Shown: positions 1-6,314, counted from the stretch's first letter. The stretch: DNA of 7,941 bases from Chloroflexota bacterium (GCA_016190465.1 JACPQP010000096.1:1-7941), one strand, 5' to 3'. Translations and numbers: made by a program. The notes: generated from the letters alone by a model not told the origin.

Positions 1-1
1 G

Positions 2-103
2 CTCTGTGTGGAGATTGACAACGTCGCCCCGCCCCACAACGTGCGCCCCGAGGAGGAGTTGGTGCGCGAAAGCGTCGAGTATCTGCGGCAACAGGTGGGA
101 TGA
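2..103 (+). CDS. C-terminal fragment, possibly a xylose-isomerase-like sugar isomerase/epimerase
   Basis: A plus-strand frame is open from the left edge and stops at TGA 101-103, giving 33 residues. They begin LCVEIDNVAPP and end in an amphipathic stretch, ESVEYLRQQVG. The codons end mostly in G or C, as in the real genes of this window. The ending resembles TIM-barrel sugar phosphate isomerase/epimerase (AP endonuclease 2 fold) proteins, where a final barrel strand containing an Ile-Glu or Glu-Ile pair is followed by a helix with a Ser-x-x-Tyr-Leu pattern. It lies antisense to the continuation of the oxidoreductase frame starting at 445, so both readings cannot easily be real. The frame has no start in the window and the family call is a weak resemblance. 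Confidence 0.4.
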   Translation, partial: LCVEIDNVAPPHNVRPEEELVRESVEYLRQQVG

Positions 104-445
104 GTCGATCATTTCGTCGCACTCGGGCAGTGTTCGGGCCATCGGTTTCTCGCACAGGACGTGCTTGCCGGCTCGCGCTGCCTTCACGACCTGCTCTCGG
201 TGCAGATAGACCGGCGTGGCGATGATAACTGCATCGACCTGCGCCCGGCGAAGAAACTCGTCGTATCCCTGGTAGGCGTCCAGGTCCGAGCGAAGAAGTG
301 AGCGTACCTCGTCAAGTGCCGTCGGGTTCGGATCGCAGAGCGCGGTAACTGCGCATCGTTGCACGTAGCGGAGGACAGGGACATACATGATCTGGGTCGC
401 GCTACCACACCCCACGATGCCAAGCCGAATTGTGTCGCCGGACAT
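104..445 (-). CDS. Gfo/Idh/MocA-family NAD(P)-dependent oxidoreductase, N-terminal part only
   Basis: The start ATG at 445-443 has an AGGAGG ribosome site 8 bases upstream. It lies 2 bases after the TGA stop (450-448) of the ThDP enzyme gene, so the two are probably co-transcribed and translationally coupled. Residues 8-16 (LGIVGCGSA) are the Rossmann nucleotide-binding turn. ALCDPNP at 35-41 carries the acidic residue that ends beta strand 2. ATP at 76-78 with His82, then CEKP at 98-101, supply the family's conserved Lys motif. Enzymes of this family oxidise or reduce sugars, inositols or related polyols using NAD(P). Recognisable similarity ends at residue 114 (Asp, base 104). The frame stays open to the left edge for 34 more codons, but these do not resemble the expected next helix and strand, and no other minus frame restores it. 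The family is usually 330-380 residues, so this is truncated by a rearrangement or continues in a form I cannot recognise. GC3 is lower than in neighbouring genes. Confidence 0.8.
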
Positions 446-447
446 GG

Positions 448-2205
448 TCAGTTCCTCCTCTGCTCTGCCGCCGCTCCACGTGGCAGCGGCGGCGCCCAAT
501 CGCGCGCCGGCTCGCACCAGCGCCCGGCAACAGGTGGTGGTGCGGCGTCACGTTCCAGGATGAGGTCGACGACGCAGGGCCGGCCGCAGCGCAGCGCCTG
601 GCCCACCGCCGGACCCAGTTCGCGGTAGGTTTCGACGCGCAAGCCGACCGCGCCGAACGCCTCGGCCATTTTGGCGTGGTCGGCGCGCTGATGGAAGTCG
701 GTGCCGATGATCCGCCCGCCGTAGCTCCCCTTCTGGCCTTCACGGATCGCTTGTAGCGACACGTTGTTGAACACGATCCAGACAACCGGGAGCTCCCATT
801 CGACCGCGGTGAGCACCTCCTGGCAGACCATCTGGAAGCCGCCGTCGCCGGTGACACACACGCAGGGGGTCTGGGGCTCGGCGAGCTTTGCGCCGAGGAC
901 CGCAGTCGGGCCAAAGCCCATCGGCGTCCAACCGCCTGGGTTGAGCAGCCGGCGGGGCCCGTAGATCGGGTAGAACGCGGAGAAGTAGTGCTGGTGATTC
1001 CCGGTGTCGACCGCCAGAATCGAGTCGCGCGGCAGCAGCTCGCGGAGCTCGGCAGCGACGCGCAGGGGCTCCAGGCGACCGGCGTCCGGCGGCAGCTCAA
1101 GCCGGAAGCCCTGCTTCAGCTCGGCCACCAGTCGCAGTGTGGCTGCGCGGCCATCGCGCTCGCCCTCTTCCCGCACGAGCGCGTTCAGCTCGGCGAGCGT
1201 CGCCTTGACGTCACCCACCAATCCGACCTCGACCGGATACACTTTCCCGATCTCCGCCGGCTCGATGTCGACCTGGACGAACCGATTCTCCCTGACGAAC
1301 GGGTAACCCTCGGTCCACCAGCAGGTCGTGAGATCCGAGAGAGGCGAGCCGAGCACCAGGACATAGTCGGCGTGTTCGCGAATGTACTCATGAGCGACGG
1401 GATGACCAAGCCAGCCGACCATGCCGATCGAGAGCGGATGGTCCTCTCGGATGATGCCCTTCGCCTGATTGGTCGTCGCCACCGGGCAACCCAGCGAGTT
1501 CGCCAGCTCGACGATCTCGGCGCTCGCCTCCGAGAGCACAGCACCCCACCCGGCGAGGATGACCGGATGTCGGGCGGCCCGCAGTTTCTCGGCAGCTACC
1601 CGCAGGTGCTCGGCATCGGGGCGCAGCCGGCGGCCGAACCGGTGCCGGGAGGGGTCCTGCAACTCCACATCCTCGGGCTCGGCCTGGATGTCCCACGGCA
1701 CCTCGATGGCCACCGGCCCGGGCCGGCCGGAGAGGGCCGTTTGAACGGCACGGCGTGTGACCTCGGGGATCAGCTCTGCGTGCTCGATGCGCCAGGCCTT
1801 CTTGACGAGCGGTTGGACGACCTGGATGTAGGCGTGATCAGTCGGCGTTTCTGGGCGAGACGTTTCCTGCAATTGGCCGCGGCCAGCCAGGCGCGCGATG
1901 ATCCCGCCAAAGATGGCCACGACCGGGCTTGAGGCCGCGAAAGCAGCCCCGAGCCCCATCAGGGTGTTCGCGGCTCCCGGGCCCACCGACGAGCAGCAGA
2001 CGCCAACCTTGCCGGAGATGCGGGCGTAGCCGTCGGCAATGTGCGCTGCCGCCTGCTCGTGGCGCACCAGCTTGAACCGAATGGGCGAGTCGTAGAGGGC
2101 ATCGAGGATGTTCGTGTTGCCGTGCCCAGGAAGGCCGAAGACGAACGGCACGCCCTCCTTCTCCAGGGATCTCACCAGGGCCTCGGCTCCACGCATACGG
2201 GCCAT
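448..2205 (-). CDS. ThDP-dependent acetolactate-synthase-like enzyme (subfamily A)
   Basis: This is a complete ThDP enzyme of the acetolactate synthase / 2-oxo-acid decarboxylase superfamily, 585 residues from the ATG at 2205. The N-terminal Pyr domain contains FGLPGHG (23-29) and RHEQAA (48-53), where Glu50 activates the cofactor. A SGRPGP motif at 159-164 closes that domain. The central domain spans about 190-350. The C-terminal PP domain has the Mg/ThDP motif GDG (453-455), 24 residues, then Asn-Asn (480-481). The Pro-rich tail after about residue 550 is longer than usual. Glyoxylate carboligase has a similar MxRMRxxE opening but Val in place of the catalytic Glu, so that identity is unlikely. 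The frame is open further, to a GTG at 2241 (12 extra residues) without a ribosome site. I prefer 2205 because AGGCGG lies 8 bases upstream and homologues typically begin a few residues before this helix. It sits between the IclR gene and the oxidoreductase, so it is probably an IclR-regulated catabolic enzyme. The substrate is unknown and it is not necessarily biosynthetic IlvB. Confidence 0.9.
   Translation of the reverse strand: MARMRGAEALVRSLEKEGVPFVFGLPGHGNTNILDALYDSPIRFKLVRHEQAAAHIADGYARISGKVGVCCSSVGPGAANTLMGLGAAFAASSPVVAIFGGIIARLAGRGQLQETSRPETPTDHAYIQVVQPLVKKAWRIEHAELIPEVTRRAVQTALSGRPGPVAIEVPWDIQAEPEDVELQDPSRHRFGRRLRPDAEHLRVAAEKLRAARHPVILAGWGAVLSEASAEIVELANSLGCPVATTNQAKGIIREDHPLSIGMVGWLGHPVAHEYIREHADYVLVLGSPLSDLTTCWWTEGYPFVRENRFVQVDIEPAEIGKVYPVEVGLVGDVKATLAELNALVREEGERDGRAATLRLVAELKQGFRLELPPDAGRLEPLRVAAELRELLPRDSILAVDTGNHQHYFSAFYPIYGPRRLLNPGGWTPMGFGPTAVLGAKLAEPQTPCVCVTGDGGFQMVCQEVLTAVEWELPVVWIVFNNVSLQAIREGQKGSYGGRIIGTDFHQRADHAKMAEAFGAVGLRVETYRELGPAVGQALRCGRPCVVDLILERDAAPPPVAGRWCEPARDWAPPLPRGAAAEQRRN
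454..459 (-). promoter_or_regulatory. Ribosome binding site AGGAGG for the oxidoreductase gene
   Basis: A perfect AGGAGG lies on the minus strand, 8 bases before the ATG at 445. It sits inside the last codons of the ThDP gene (Arg-Arg), so translation of the downstream gene is probably coupled to the upstream one. It fixes the oxidoreductase start. Confidence 0.8.
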
Positions 2206-2298
2206 CGTGGCCACCGCCTTCACCATCTCTTCATCCGCCACTTGCCAACCAGGCGTTCCGGCCGTGGTTTCACCGGATCGCCCCGCGCGGCGCCGGTG

Positions 2299-3165
2299 TC
2301 ACGCCACCTGGTCGGGCGGTGGCTGACCGGCCTCTCTGGGCCGATGCCCCAGCGTCGTCGAGAGCTGAGAGGCCGCTCCCCGGACCAGTTGACTCAGGCG
2401 ATCAACTCCGCGGCGCTCGAGCCGCCAACGCGGGCCCGAGATGCCGATAGCCGCGACGCAGGCGCCAGTACGGTCGAGGATTGGTGCGGCGACGCACCAC
2501 ACCTCGTCCTCGTACTCCGCGAAGTCGAGTGCGACGCCCCGGCGTCGGACCTCTTCGAGGTCGCGCTCGAGCTCGTCGAGCGTCGAGATGGTCCGTGGGG
2601 TGTAGCGGCGCAGCCCTTTTAGCTGCACGATGGCTCGCATCTCCACCGGCGGCAGATGGGCGAGCAGCACCTTGCCCGTCGAGGAACAGTGAACTGGCAG
2701 CCGTCCGCCCACCGTGCTGCAAACCCGCACCGTATGGCTGCTCTCGGCCGTAGCGATGTCGAGGGCATCGCCGCGATCCAGCACCGAAACGTGGACCGTT
2801 TCATCGATTTGATTGCGAAGGCTGACCGCAGCCGGTTGCGCCAACGTGGCAAGCCGGTTCTGGGCGACGGCCCGAAGGCCAAGCGCCAGCGCGCGTGGGC
2901 CAAGCTGATAGCGGCGGGAGGCCGGGTCGCGGGCGATGAAGCCGGCGTTCACTCCGGTGGCGAGGAGGCGAAGCGTGGTGGTCGGATGCAGTCGAAGCGT
3001 CCGGCTGATCACGGAGAGCGACTGCTCGGCATCCGCGCTTGCCAGCAGATGGAGGATGTCCAGCATCTTGCGGGCCGACCCCACCTCGCCTTTTCGGATG
3101 CCGCCGGTGGGGTCGCTCGTCTCATCCGGCAACTGGATTCCGTTAAGCGGTGCGCTGGATTGCAT
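2299..3165 (-). CDS. IclR-family transcriptional regulator
   Basis: This is a 288-residue DNA-binding regulator with both IclR domains. Residues about 28-90 form the winged helix-turn-helix: SARKMLDILHLLA, then the recognition-helix region LHPTTTLRLLATGVNAGFI, then the wing ending in YQLGP. The effector-binding domain spans about 105-275, with the family signatures GRLPVHCSSTGKVLLAHLP (154-172) and EYEDEVWCVAAPI (217-229), followed by the usual AAIGISGP strand. IclR proteins bind palindromes near their own and divergent promoters and respond to small acids such as aromatic acids, glyoxylate, pyruvate or sugar acids. The ATG at 3165 is preceded only by a weak GGTGA 6 bases upstream, giving an N-terminal extension of about 28 residues before the helix-turn-helix. 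The gene is divergent from the second ThDP enzyme and heads the leftward operon, so it probably controls both. The ligand cannot be predicted. Confidence 0.95.
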   Translation of the reverse strand: MQSSAPLNGIQLPDETSDPTGGIRKGEVGSARKMLDILHLLASADAEQSLSVISRTLRLHPTTTLRLLATGVNAGFIARDPASRRYQLGPRALALGLRAVAQNRLATLAQPAAVSLRNQIDETVHVSVLDRGDALDIATAESSHTVRVCSTVGGRLPVHCSSTGKVLLAHLPPVEMRAIVQLKGLRRYTPRTISTLDELERDLEEVRRRGVALDFAEYEDEVWCVAAPILDRTGACVAAIGISGPRWRLERRGVDRLSQLVRGAASQLSTTLGHRPREAGQPPPDQVA

Positions 3166-3223
3166 CGCGCGTCACCATCAGCATTGGAATCGCACAATAG
3201 CGAAAGAAGATACCGCGATACGG

Positions 3224-3252
3224 AGTATAGCGATGAGCATGCGAGAATGCAA
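3224..3252 (-). promoter_or_regulatory. Candidate sigma70-type promoter for the IclR gene
   Basis: On the minus strand, TTGCAT (3252-3247) is followed after 17 bases by TATACT (3229-3224). The -10 matches the consensus at five of six positions, and the -35 keeps only the TTG core. Transcription would start near 3217, leaving a leader of about 50 bases before the IclR ATG. This is a pattern match only. Confidence 0.4.
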
Positions 3253-3265
3253 GTGCCGATGCTCA
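3234..3265. promoter_or_regulatory. Inverted repeat TGAGCAT-N18-ATGCTCA, possible operator
   Basis: A perfect 7-base inverted repeat (3234-3240 and 3259-3265) has an 18-base spacer. It spans the -35 region of the proposed leftward promoter, so a bound regulator could block IclR transcription (autoregulation). A 7-base repeat with a long spacer can occur by chance, so confidence is low. Confidence 0.3.
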
Positions 3266-3273
3266 AGGGCCGT

Positions 3274-3290
3274 GTCGGCAGCCTGCCGAC
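3274..3290. promoter_or_regulatory. Perfect palindrome GTCGGCA-GCC-TGCCGAC, possible operator
   Basis: A perfect 7-base inverted repeat with a 3-base centre lies in the divergent control region and directly abuts a second palindrome starting at 3291. It sits upstream of the -35 position of the rightward promoter, where an activator could bind. Formation of a hairpin in RNA is an alternative. Confidence 0.45.
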
Positions 3291-3308
3291 GGGGAAAGCA
3301 TCTTCCCC
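3291..3308. promoter_or_regulatory. Palindrome GGGGAA-N6-TTCCCC, candidate IclR operator
   Basis: An 18-base interrupted palindrome carries GGAA and TTCC half-sites, the same type of half-sites found in the known E. coli IclR operator. It covers the -35 region of the proposed rightward promoter, which suits repression or activation by the adjacent IclR protein. The assignment to IclR is inferred from position and half-site type. Confidence 0.45.
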
Positions 3309-3320
3309 TGAGTGTTGCTC

Positions 3321-3329
3321 TGCTAGAAT
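3321..3329 (+). promoter_or_regulatory. Candidate extended -10 promoter for the second ThDP gene
   Basis: TGCTAGAAT is an extended -10 element: TG, one base, then TAGAAT, which matches the -10 consensus at five of six positions. No good -35 lies 16-18 bases upstream, which is tolerated for extended -10 promoters and would suit an activator-dependent one. Transcription would begin near 3336, giving a leader of about 30 bases. Confidence 0.45.
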
Positions 3330-3356
3330 GTGCGCCAGAATGCCCACTCTCACCAG

Positions 3357-3361
3357 AGGAG
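3357..3361 (+). promoter_or_regulatory. Ribosome binding site AGGAG fixing the second ThDP start
   Basis: AGGAG, within AGAGGAGA, lies 6 bases before the ATG at 3368. The same frame is open upstream to 2936, antisense to the IclR gene. This site and the start of homology at MIGADLL show that 3368 is the true start. Confidence 0.85.
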
Positions 3362-3367
3362 ACAACG

Positions 3368-4996
3368 ATGATCGGCGCAGACCTGCTGGTGCAGGCGCTT
3401 CAACGGCGTGGCGTATCCCTCGTCTTCACGCTTTCGGGCAATGGGTTGAACCCGTTCTACGTCGCGTGCCGGCGAGCGGGCATCCGTCTCGTCGACTTTC
3501 GGAACGAGCAGGCCGCGTCCCTGGCCGCGGATGCCCTGGCCCGGCTCACCGGGCAACTGGCCGTGTGCGCGGTTAGCAGCGCGGTGGGCCACGCCAACGC
3601 GCTCATCGGGCTCGTCAACGCCTGGTTCGACGGCGCGCCGGTGCTGCTCATCAGCGGGGCCAGCGAGCACGCCCGCACGGGCCAGGGGAAGTTCCAGGAC
3701 CTGGACCACCTGCCGCTCGTCGCGTCCCTCTGCAAGTACGCCTGGCTGGTAGATCGGCCCGAGCGGATTCCGTTCCACCTGCACGAGGCCTGCGCCCGGG
3801 CGACCAGCGGCCGGCCGGGACCGGTCCACCTGACGGTCCCGGTTGATGTGCTCTCCGCAGAGGTTGCACCCAATCCGAGAGATGACGTTCGTCCGGTTGG
3901 GGCCGCCCACTGCCGAGTGGCGGCCGACCCCGCGGCGAGCCAGGAGGCAGCGGAGGTGCTCTCGCGGGCGGAGCGGCCGGTCATCGTGGCAGGCAGCGGC
4001 GTCTTCTCCGCGCGCGCCGAGGACGCGCTGGAGCGACTGGCGGCGGAGATGGCCATTCCGGTCGTGGTGCCGATCTGGGACCGCGGTTGTGTTCCGCGGC
4101 CGGCGCCGCACTTCCTCGGCGTGGTGGGCGCGGCGAGCGGCGGCCCGAACATGCTCCCGGATGCCGACGCGGTAGTCATCGTCGGAGCGCGGGTCGACTA
4201 CCGGATCGGGTACGGTGAAGCGCCGGTGATCCAGCCTGGCGCCCGCATCGTCCGGATCGACGTCGACCCGGTCGAGCTGCGCCAGGGCGTCGAACCGGAC
4301 GTGGCCATCCTGGCCGATGCGCGCTCGGCCCTCGTGGCGCTGAGGACCGAGCTTTGCCAGCGGAGGACGCCGCCGTGGACGCAATGGCTGGACGAGGCCA
4401 GGCGGCGAGACGCCGAGTTCCGGCGACGCTGGGCGTCGCCGCCGAGCGGAGTGGCGACGGGCCACCACCTGGTCGAGGCGCTGCGCCCCTACCTCACGGA
4501 CGAGGCCATCTTTCTCGTCGACGGCGGCAACATCGGCCAGTGGGCACACATGGTGCTCGCCGATCGCTACCCCGGCCACTGGCTCACCTGCGGCGCCAGC
4601 GGCCTCGTCGGCTGGGGTATGGCGGGCGCCATCGCGGCTCGACTGGCCCACCCCGACCGTCCGGTCATCCTCCTCTCGGGGGACGGCGCGCTGGGCTTCG
4701 GCATCGTCGAGCTGGAGACAGCGGTTCGGCACAACCTGCCGTTCGTGGCGGTCGTGGCCGACGACTGCGCCTGGGGCATCGTGGTCAGCGGCCAGCAGAG
4801 CCAGTACGGGCCCGAGGGCGTGATCGCCAGCCGCCTGGGTCCCGTGCGCTACGATCTGGTGGCGGAGGGTCTCGGAGCGTTGGGACTGGGGGTCGGGCGC
4901 CCCGAGGAGATCGCTCCGGCCGTCGCTCGGGGCCTGGCGTCCGGCCGCCCAACACTGATCCAGGTGCCCATCGAGGGCGGGGGGCCGGCCGACTAA
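3368..4996 (+). CDS. ThDP-dependent acetolactate-synthase-like enzyme (subfamily B, Asp-Asp cofactor motif)
   Basis: This is a complete 542-residue enzyme of the same superfamily as the minus-strand ThDP gene, but clearly of another subfamily. The Pyr domain has LSGNGLNP (22-29) and FRNEQAA (44-50), with catalytic Glu47 preceded by Asn where the other copy has His. The usual GPGxxN loop reads SAVGHANAL (71-79). GKFQDLDH (107-114) and SGRPGPVHL (147-155) follow. The central domain is about 185-330. In the PP domain, GDG (438-440) is followed after 24 residues by AlaAspAsp: the common Asn-Asn pair is Asp465-Asp466, then CAWG. Asp at this position can still bind Mg, so activity is plausible. Family members decarboxylate or ligate 2-oxo acids or cleave 2-hydroxyacyl-CoA; the exact reaction is unknown. 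It is transcribed divergently from the IclR gene and is probably its regulatory target. It ends with TAA at 4994-4996, facing the URO-D gene convergently. Confidence 0.9.
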   Translation: MIGADLLVQALQRRGVSLVFTLSGNGLNPFYVACRRAGIRLVDFRNEQAASLAADALARLTGQLAVCAVSSAVGHANALIGLVNAWFDGAPVLLISGASEHARTGQGKFQDLDHLPLVASLCKYAWLVDRPERIPFHLHEACARATSGRPGPVHLTVPVDVLSAEVAPNPRDDVRPVGAAHCRVAADPAASQEAAEVLSRAERPVIVAGSGVFSARAEDALERLAAEMAIPVVVPIWDRGCVPRPAPHFLGVVGAASGGPNMLPDADAVVIVGARVDYRIGYGEAPVIQPGARIVRIDVDPVELRQGVEPDVAILADARSALVALRTELCQRRTPPWTQWLDEARRRDAEFRRRWASPPSGVATGHHLVEALRPYLTDEAIFLVDGGNIGQWAHMVLADRYPGHWLTCGASGLVGWGMAGAIAARLAHPDRPVILLSGDGALGFGIVELETAVRHNLPFVAVVADDCAWGIVVSGQQSQYGPEGVIASRLGPVRYDLVAEGLGALGLGVGRPEEIAPAVARGLASGRPTLIQVPIEGGGPAD

Positions 4997-5014
4997 GTAG
5001 TCGTCAGTAATCAG

Positions 5015-5118
5015 CAGGCAGCCGCCCTCACCCCTCGCTCCTCTCCCCGCGGGAGCCGCCCTCACCCCTTCGCCCCTCTCCCCGTGGGAGAGGGGTAGGG
5101 GGTGAGGGCCGCTGCCTG
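5015..5118. repeat. Palindromic REP/MITE-like element with a duplicated inner arm
   Basis: The outer arms 5015-5034 and 5099-5118 (CAGGCAGC at one end, CCCTCACCCC inward) are inverted copies matching at 19 of 20 positions. Inside the left arm, GCCGCCCTCACCCC occurs twice (5021-5034 and 5055-5068). Each copy is followed by a C/T-rich CTCTCCCC stretch and a short GGGAG, so the left half looks tandemly duplicated with a unit of about 34 bases. The element fills most of the non-coding gap 4997-5151 between two convergent genes. C/T-rich palindromes of this kind are often dispersed in high-GC environmental genomes. Nothing codes here and no transposase is nearby. Copy number in the genome is unknown. 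Confidence 0.75.
5058..5109. terminator. Strong hairpin, possible bidirectional terminator
   Basis: GCCCTCACCCC (5058-5068) pairs perfectly with 5099-5109, and CCCCTCTCCC (5073-5082) pairs perfectly with 5086-5095. This gives 21 base pairs with a small internal loop and a 3-base tip. Lying between converging genes, it could stop transcription from both sides. No T-run follows on either strand, so it is not a classical intrinsic terminator and may simply be the repeat's own structure. Confidence 0.4.
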
Positions 5119-5151
5119 GCGCGGTGAGGCAGCCACTCTGACCGTCGGGGC

Positions 5152-6303
5152 CTACTGATCCAGGGCGGCCTCGACGAAGGCCCGGTAGTTCTCTGCCAGA
5201 CGGGGGGTGATCCAACTGATGGGAGCCGCGGAGGTGCCCAGAATCAGCCGCTCCTTGCCCAGGGCCAGGATCTCCCGCACCCGCTGACGAATCTGCGCGG
5301 GCTCCGCGAAACACAGCTCGCTCCACTCGAGGTTGCCGATGACCGTGATCTTGCCGTCGGCTATCTCCCGGGCCTGTCGAGTGGTGAGGTCTCCGGCGGG
5401 CAGCGGTTCGACGGGATCGGTGCCGTCGAAGCCCATGTCGATCATGCACCGGAGGGCGCGGCTGATCTTGCCGTGGCAGTGACAGCTCGTGAGGATACCG
5501 TACTCCTTCAGACGGGCAACCATGGCGCCGTCGTAGGGCACCACGAACTCGTCGAAGGCCCGGGGGGCCATCATCGGCGGCGTGCATTGCTCGGAGCCGC
5601 CAAAGTTGACGACGGTGTCCAGTTTGCGGCCCTGGAAGATGGCGTCGATCAGGGCCAGGCTGCGCCGGGTCAGCTCCCGAAGCAGCTCGTGGTAGAAAGC
5701 GTTCTGGGAGAGCGTCAGCTCCAGGAACAGGTCGAAAGACATGCAGTGCGATAGGCTCACGATCGGGGAAGACACCGACATCCGCACGACGCCCGCTTCG
5801 CCGACTTCGTCGTGAGCGCGCTGGTAGTTCCGGATAGACGGGTCGATGTCCGACGGCTTGACCGCGAAGGGCACCTCGGCGAGCTTCTTCAGATCCTCGA
5901 CGCTTGCCACCGGTGGCTGGCGGTACCACACCGTCGCATCGTCCCGCCTCCGCTCGTTGACAAAAGTCAGCCGGCCCCGGGGCGTCTCGATCCAACCGTC
6001 GATGCGGATCAGGTCCGGGGAGACCCGCGTCTCGGTGGTGTGGATCCGGTCCGGAGGGACCATCAGGTAGCGGTTGCCCCAGCCCCCGAGCCCCCACGAC
6101 CGCATGGCGGCCACGTGGGGGGCGACGTCGTCGAAGAGCGACCTGTAGAGCGGGTCGTGCATCCAGCCATGGGCGAAGTCGTCCGTTGTCGGGAATGGCT
6201 CGGCCACCGGGAACCCCTCACGCAGCCAGATGGGTGCTCGGTCAACCTTCTCTCCGCGATACGCCGCCAGCATCCGCTGCCGGCCGGTCATCGGTCCGGT
6301 CAT
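5152..6303 (-). CDS. Uroporphyrinogen decarboxylase-fold (URO-D/MtaA-like) family protein
   Basis: This is a 383-residue TIM-barrel protein of the URO-D superfamily, which includes HemE and the corrinoid or coenzyme M methyltransferases MtaA and CmuA. It opens TGRQRMLAAYRGEKVDRAPIW, the usual family start. It lacks the RQAGRY substrate-binding motif of true HemE, so haem synthesis is unlikely. Residues 274-280 read CHCHGKI, aligning with the zinc-ligand HxCG region of MtaA-type enzymes, with His277 in place of the usual Cys. It is followed by MGFDGTDPVEPLPAGD (290-305), then GNLEW and GTSAAPISWI near the C terminus. The ATG at 6303 has AGGAG 6 bases upstream. The frame is open for 254 more codons across the permease gene, but that is out-of-frame reading of the permease. 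The gene lies 17 bases after the MalG-like permease and is probably the last of a transport operon. It may process, or transfer a methyl group from, the imported compound; this is inference. Confidence 0.88.
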   Translation of the reverse strand: MTGPMTGRQRMLAAYRGEKVDRAPIWLREGFPVAEPFPTTDDFAHGWMHDPLYRSLFDDVAPHVAAMRSWGLGGWGNRYLMVPPDRIHTTETRVSPDLIRIDGWIETPRGRLTFVNERRRDDATVWYRQPPVASVEDLKKLAEVPFAVKPSDIDPSIRNYQRAHDEVGEAGVVRMSVSSPIVSLSHCMSFDLFLELTLSQNAFYHELLRELTRRSLALIDAIFQGRKLDTVVNFGGSEQCTPPMMAPRAFDEFVVPYDGAMVARLKEYGILTSCHCHGKISRALRCMIDMGFDGTDPVEPLPAGDLTTRQAREIADGKITVIGNLEWSELCFAEPAQIRQRVREILALGKERLILGTSAAPISWITPRLAENYRAFVEAALDQ

Positions 6304-6309
6304 CTCAAT

Positions 6310-6314
6310 CTCCT
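6310..6314 (-). promoter_or_regulatory. Ribosome binding site AGGAG fixing the URO-D start
   Basis: On the minus strand, AGGAG (inside GAGGAGA) lies 6 bases before the ATG at 6303. It settles the start against the long upstream open frame and against the second ATG four codons later. Confidence 0.8.

Noticed and set aside
988..1932. Plus-strand open frame of 314 codons inside the minus-strand ThDP gene
   Set aside because: It is an antisense shadow rich in Arg, Gly, Asp and His with no recognisable domain. The opposite strand carries full ThDP motifs.
448..2205. Identification of the minus-strand ThDP enzyme as glyoxylate carboligase
   Set aside because: The N terminus is similar, but glyoxylate carboligase lacks the catalytic Glu (Val instead), whereas this protein has RHEQAA.
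2936..3367. 144-codon in-frame extension upstream of the plus-strand ThDP enzyme
   Set aside because: It overlaps the IclR gene in antisense and the divergent promoter region. AGGAG 6 bases before the ATG at 3368 and the start of homology there mark the true start.
3166..3367. Possible ThDP (TPP) riboswitch upstream of the plus-strand ThDP gene
   Set aside because: I see no CUGAGA or ACCUGA-type core elements, and the predicted leader of about 30 bases is too short.
3350..6097. Very long minus-strand open frame (about 915 codons) crossing the plus-strand ThDP gene and the URO-D gene
   Set aside because: The encoded protein is Arg/Pro/Gly-rich and low in complexity. It is antisense to a convincing ThDP gene and out of frame with the URO-D gene. 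Long spurious frames are expected in GC-rich coding DNA.
5152..6303. Identification of the URO-D protein as HemE
   Set aside because: The RQAGRY substrate motif of true uroporphyrinogen decarboxylase is missing, and the genomic context is transport, not haem synthesis.
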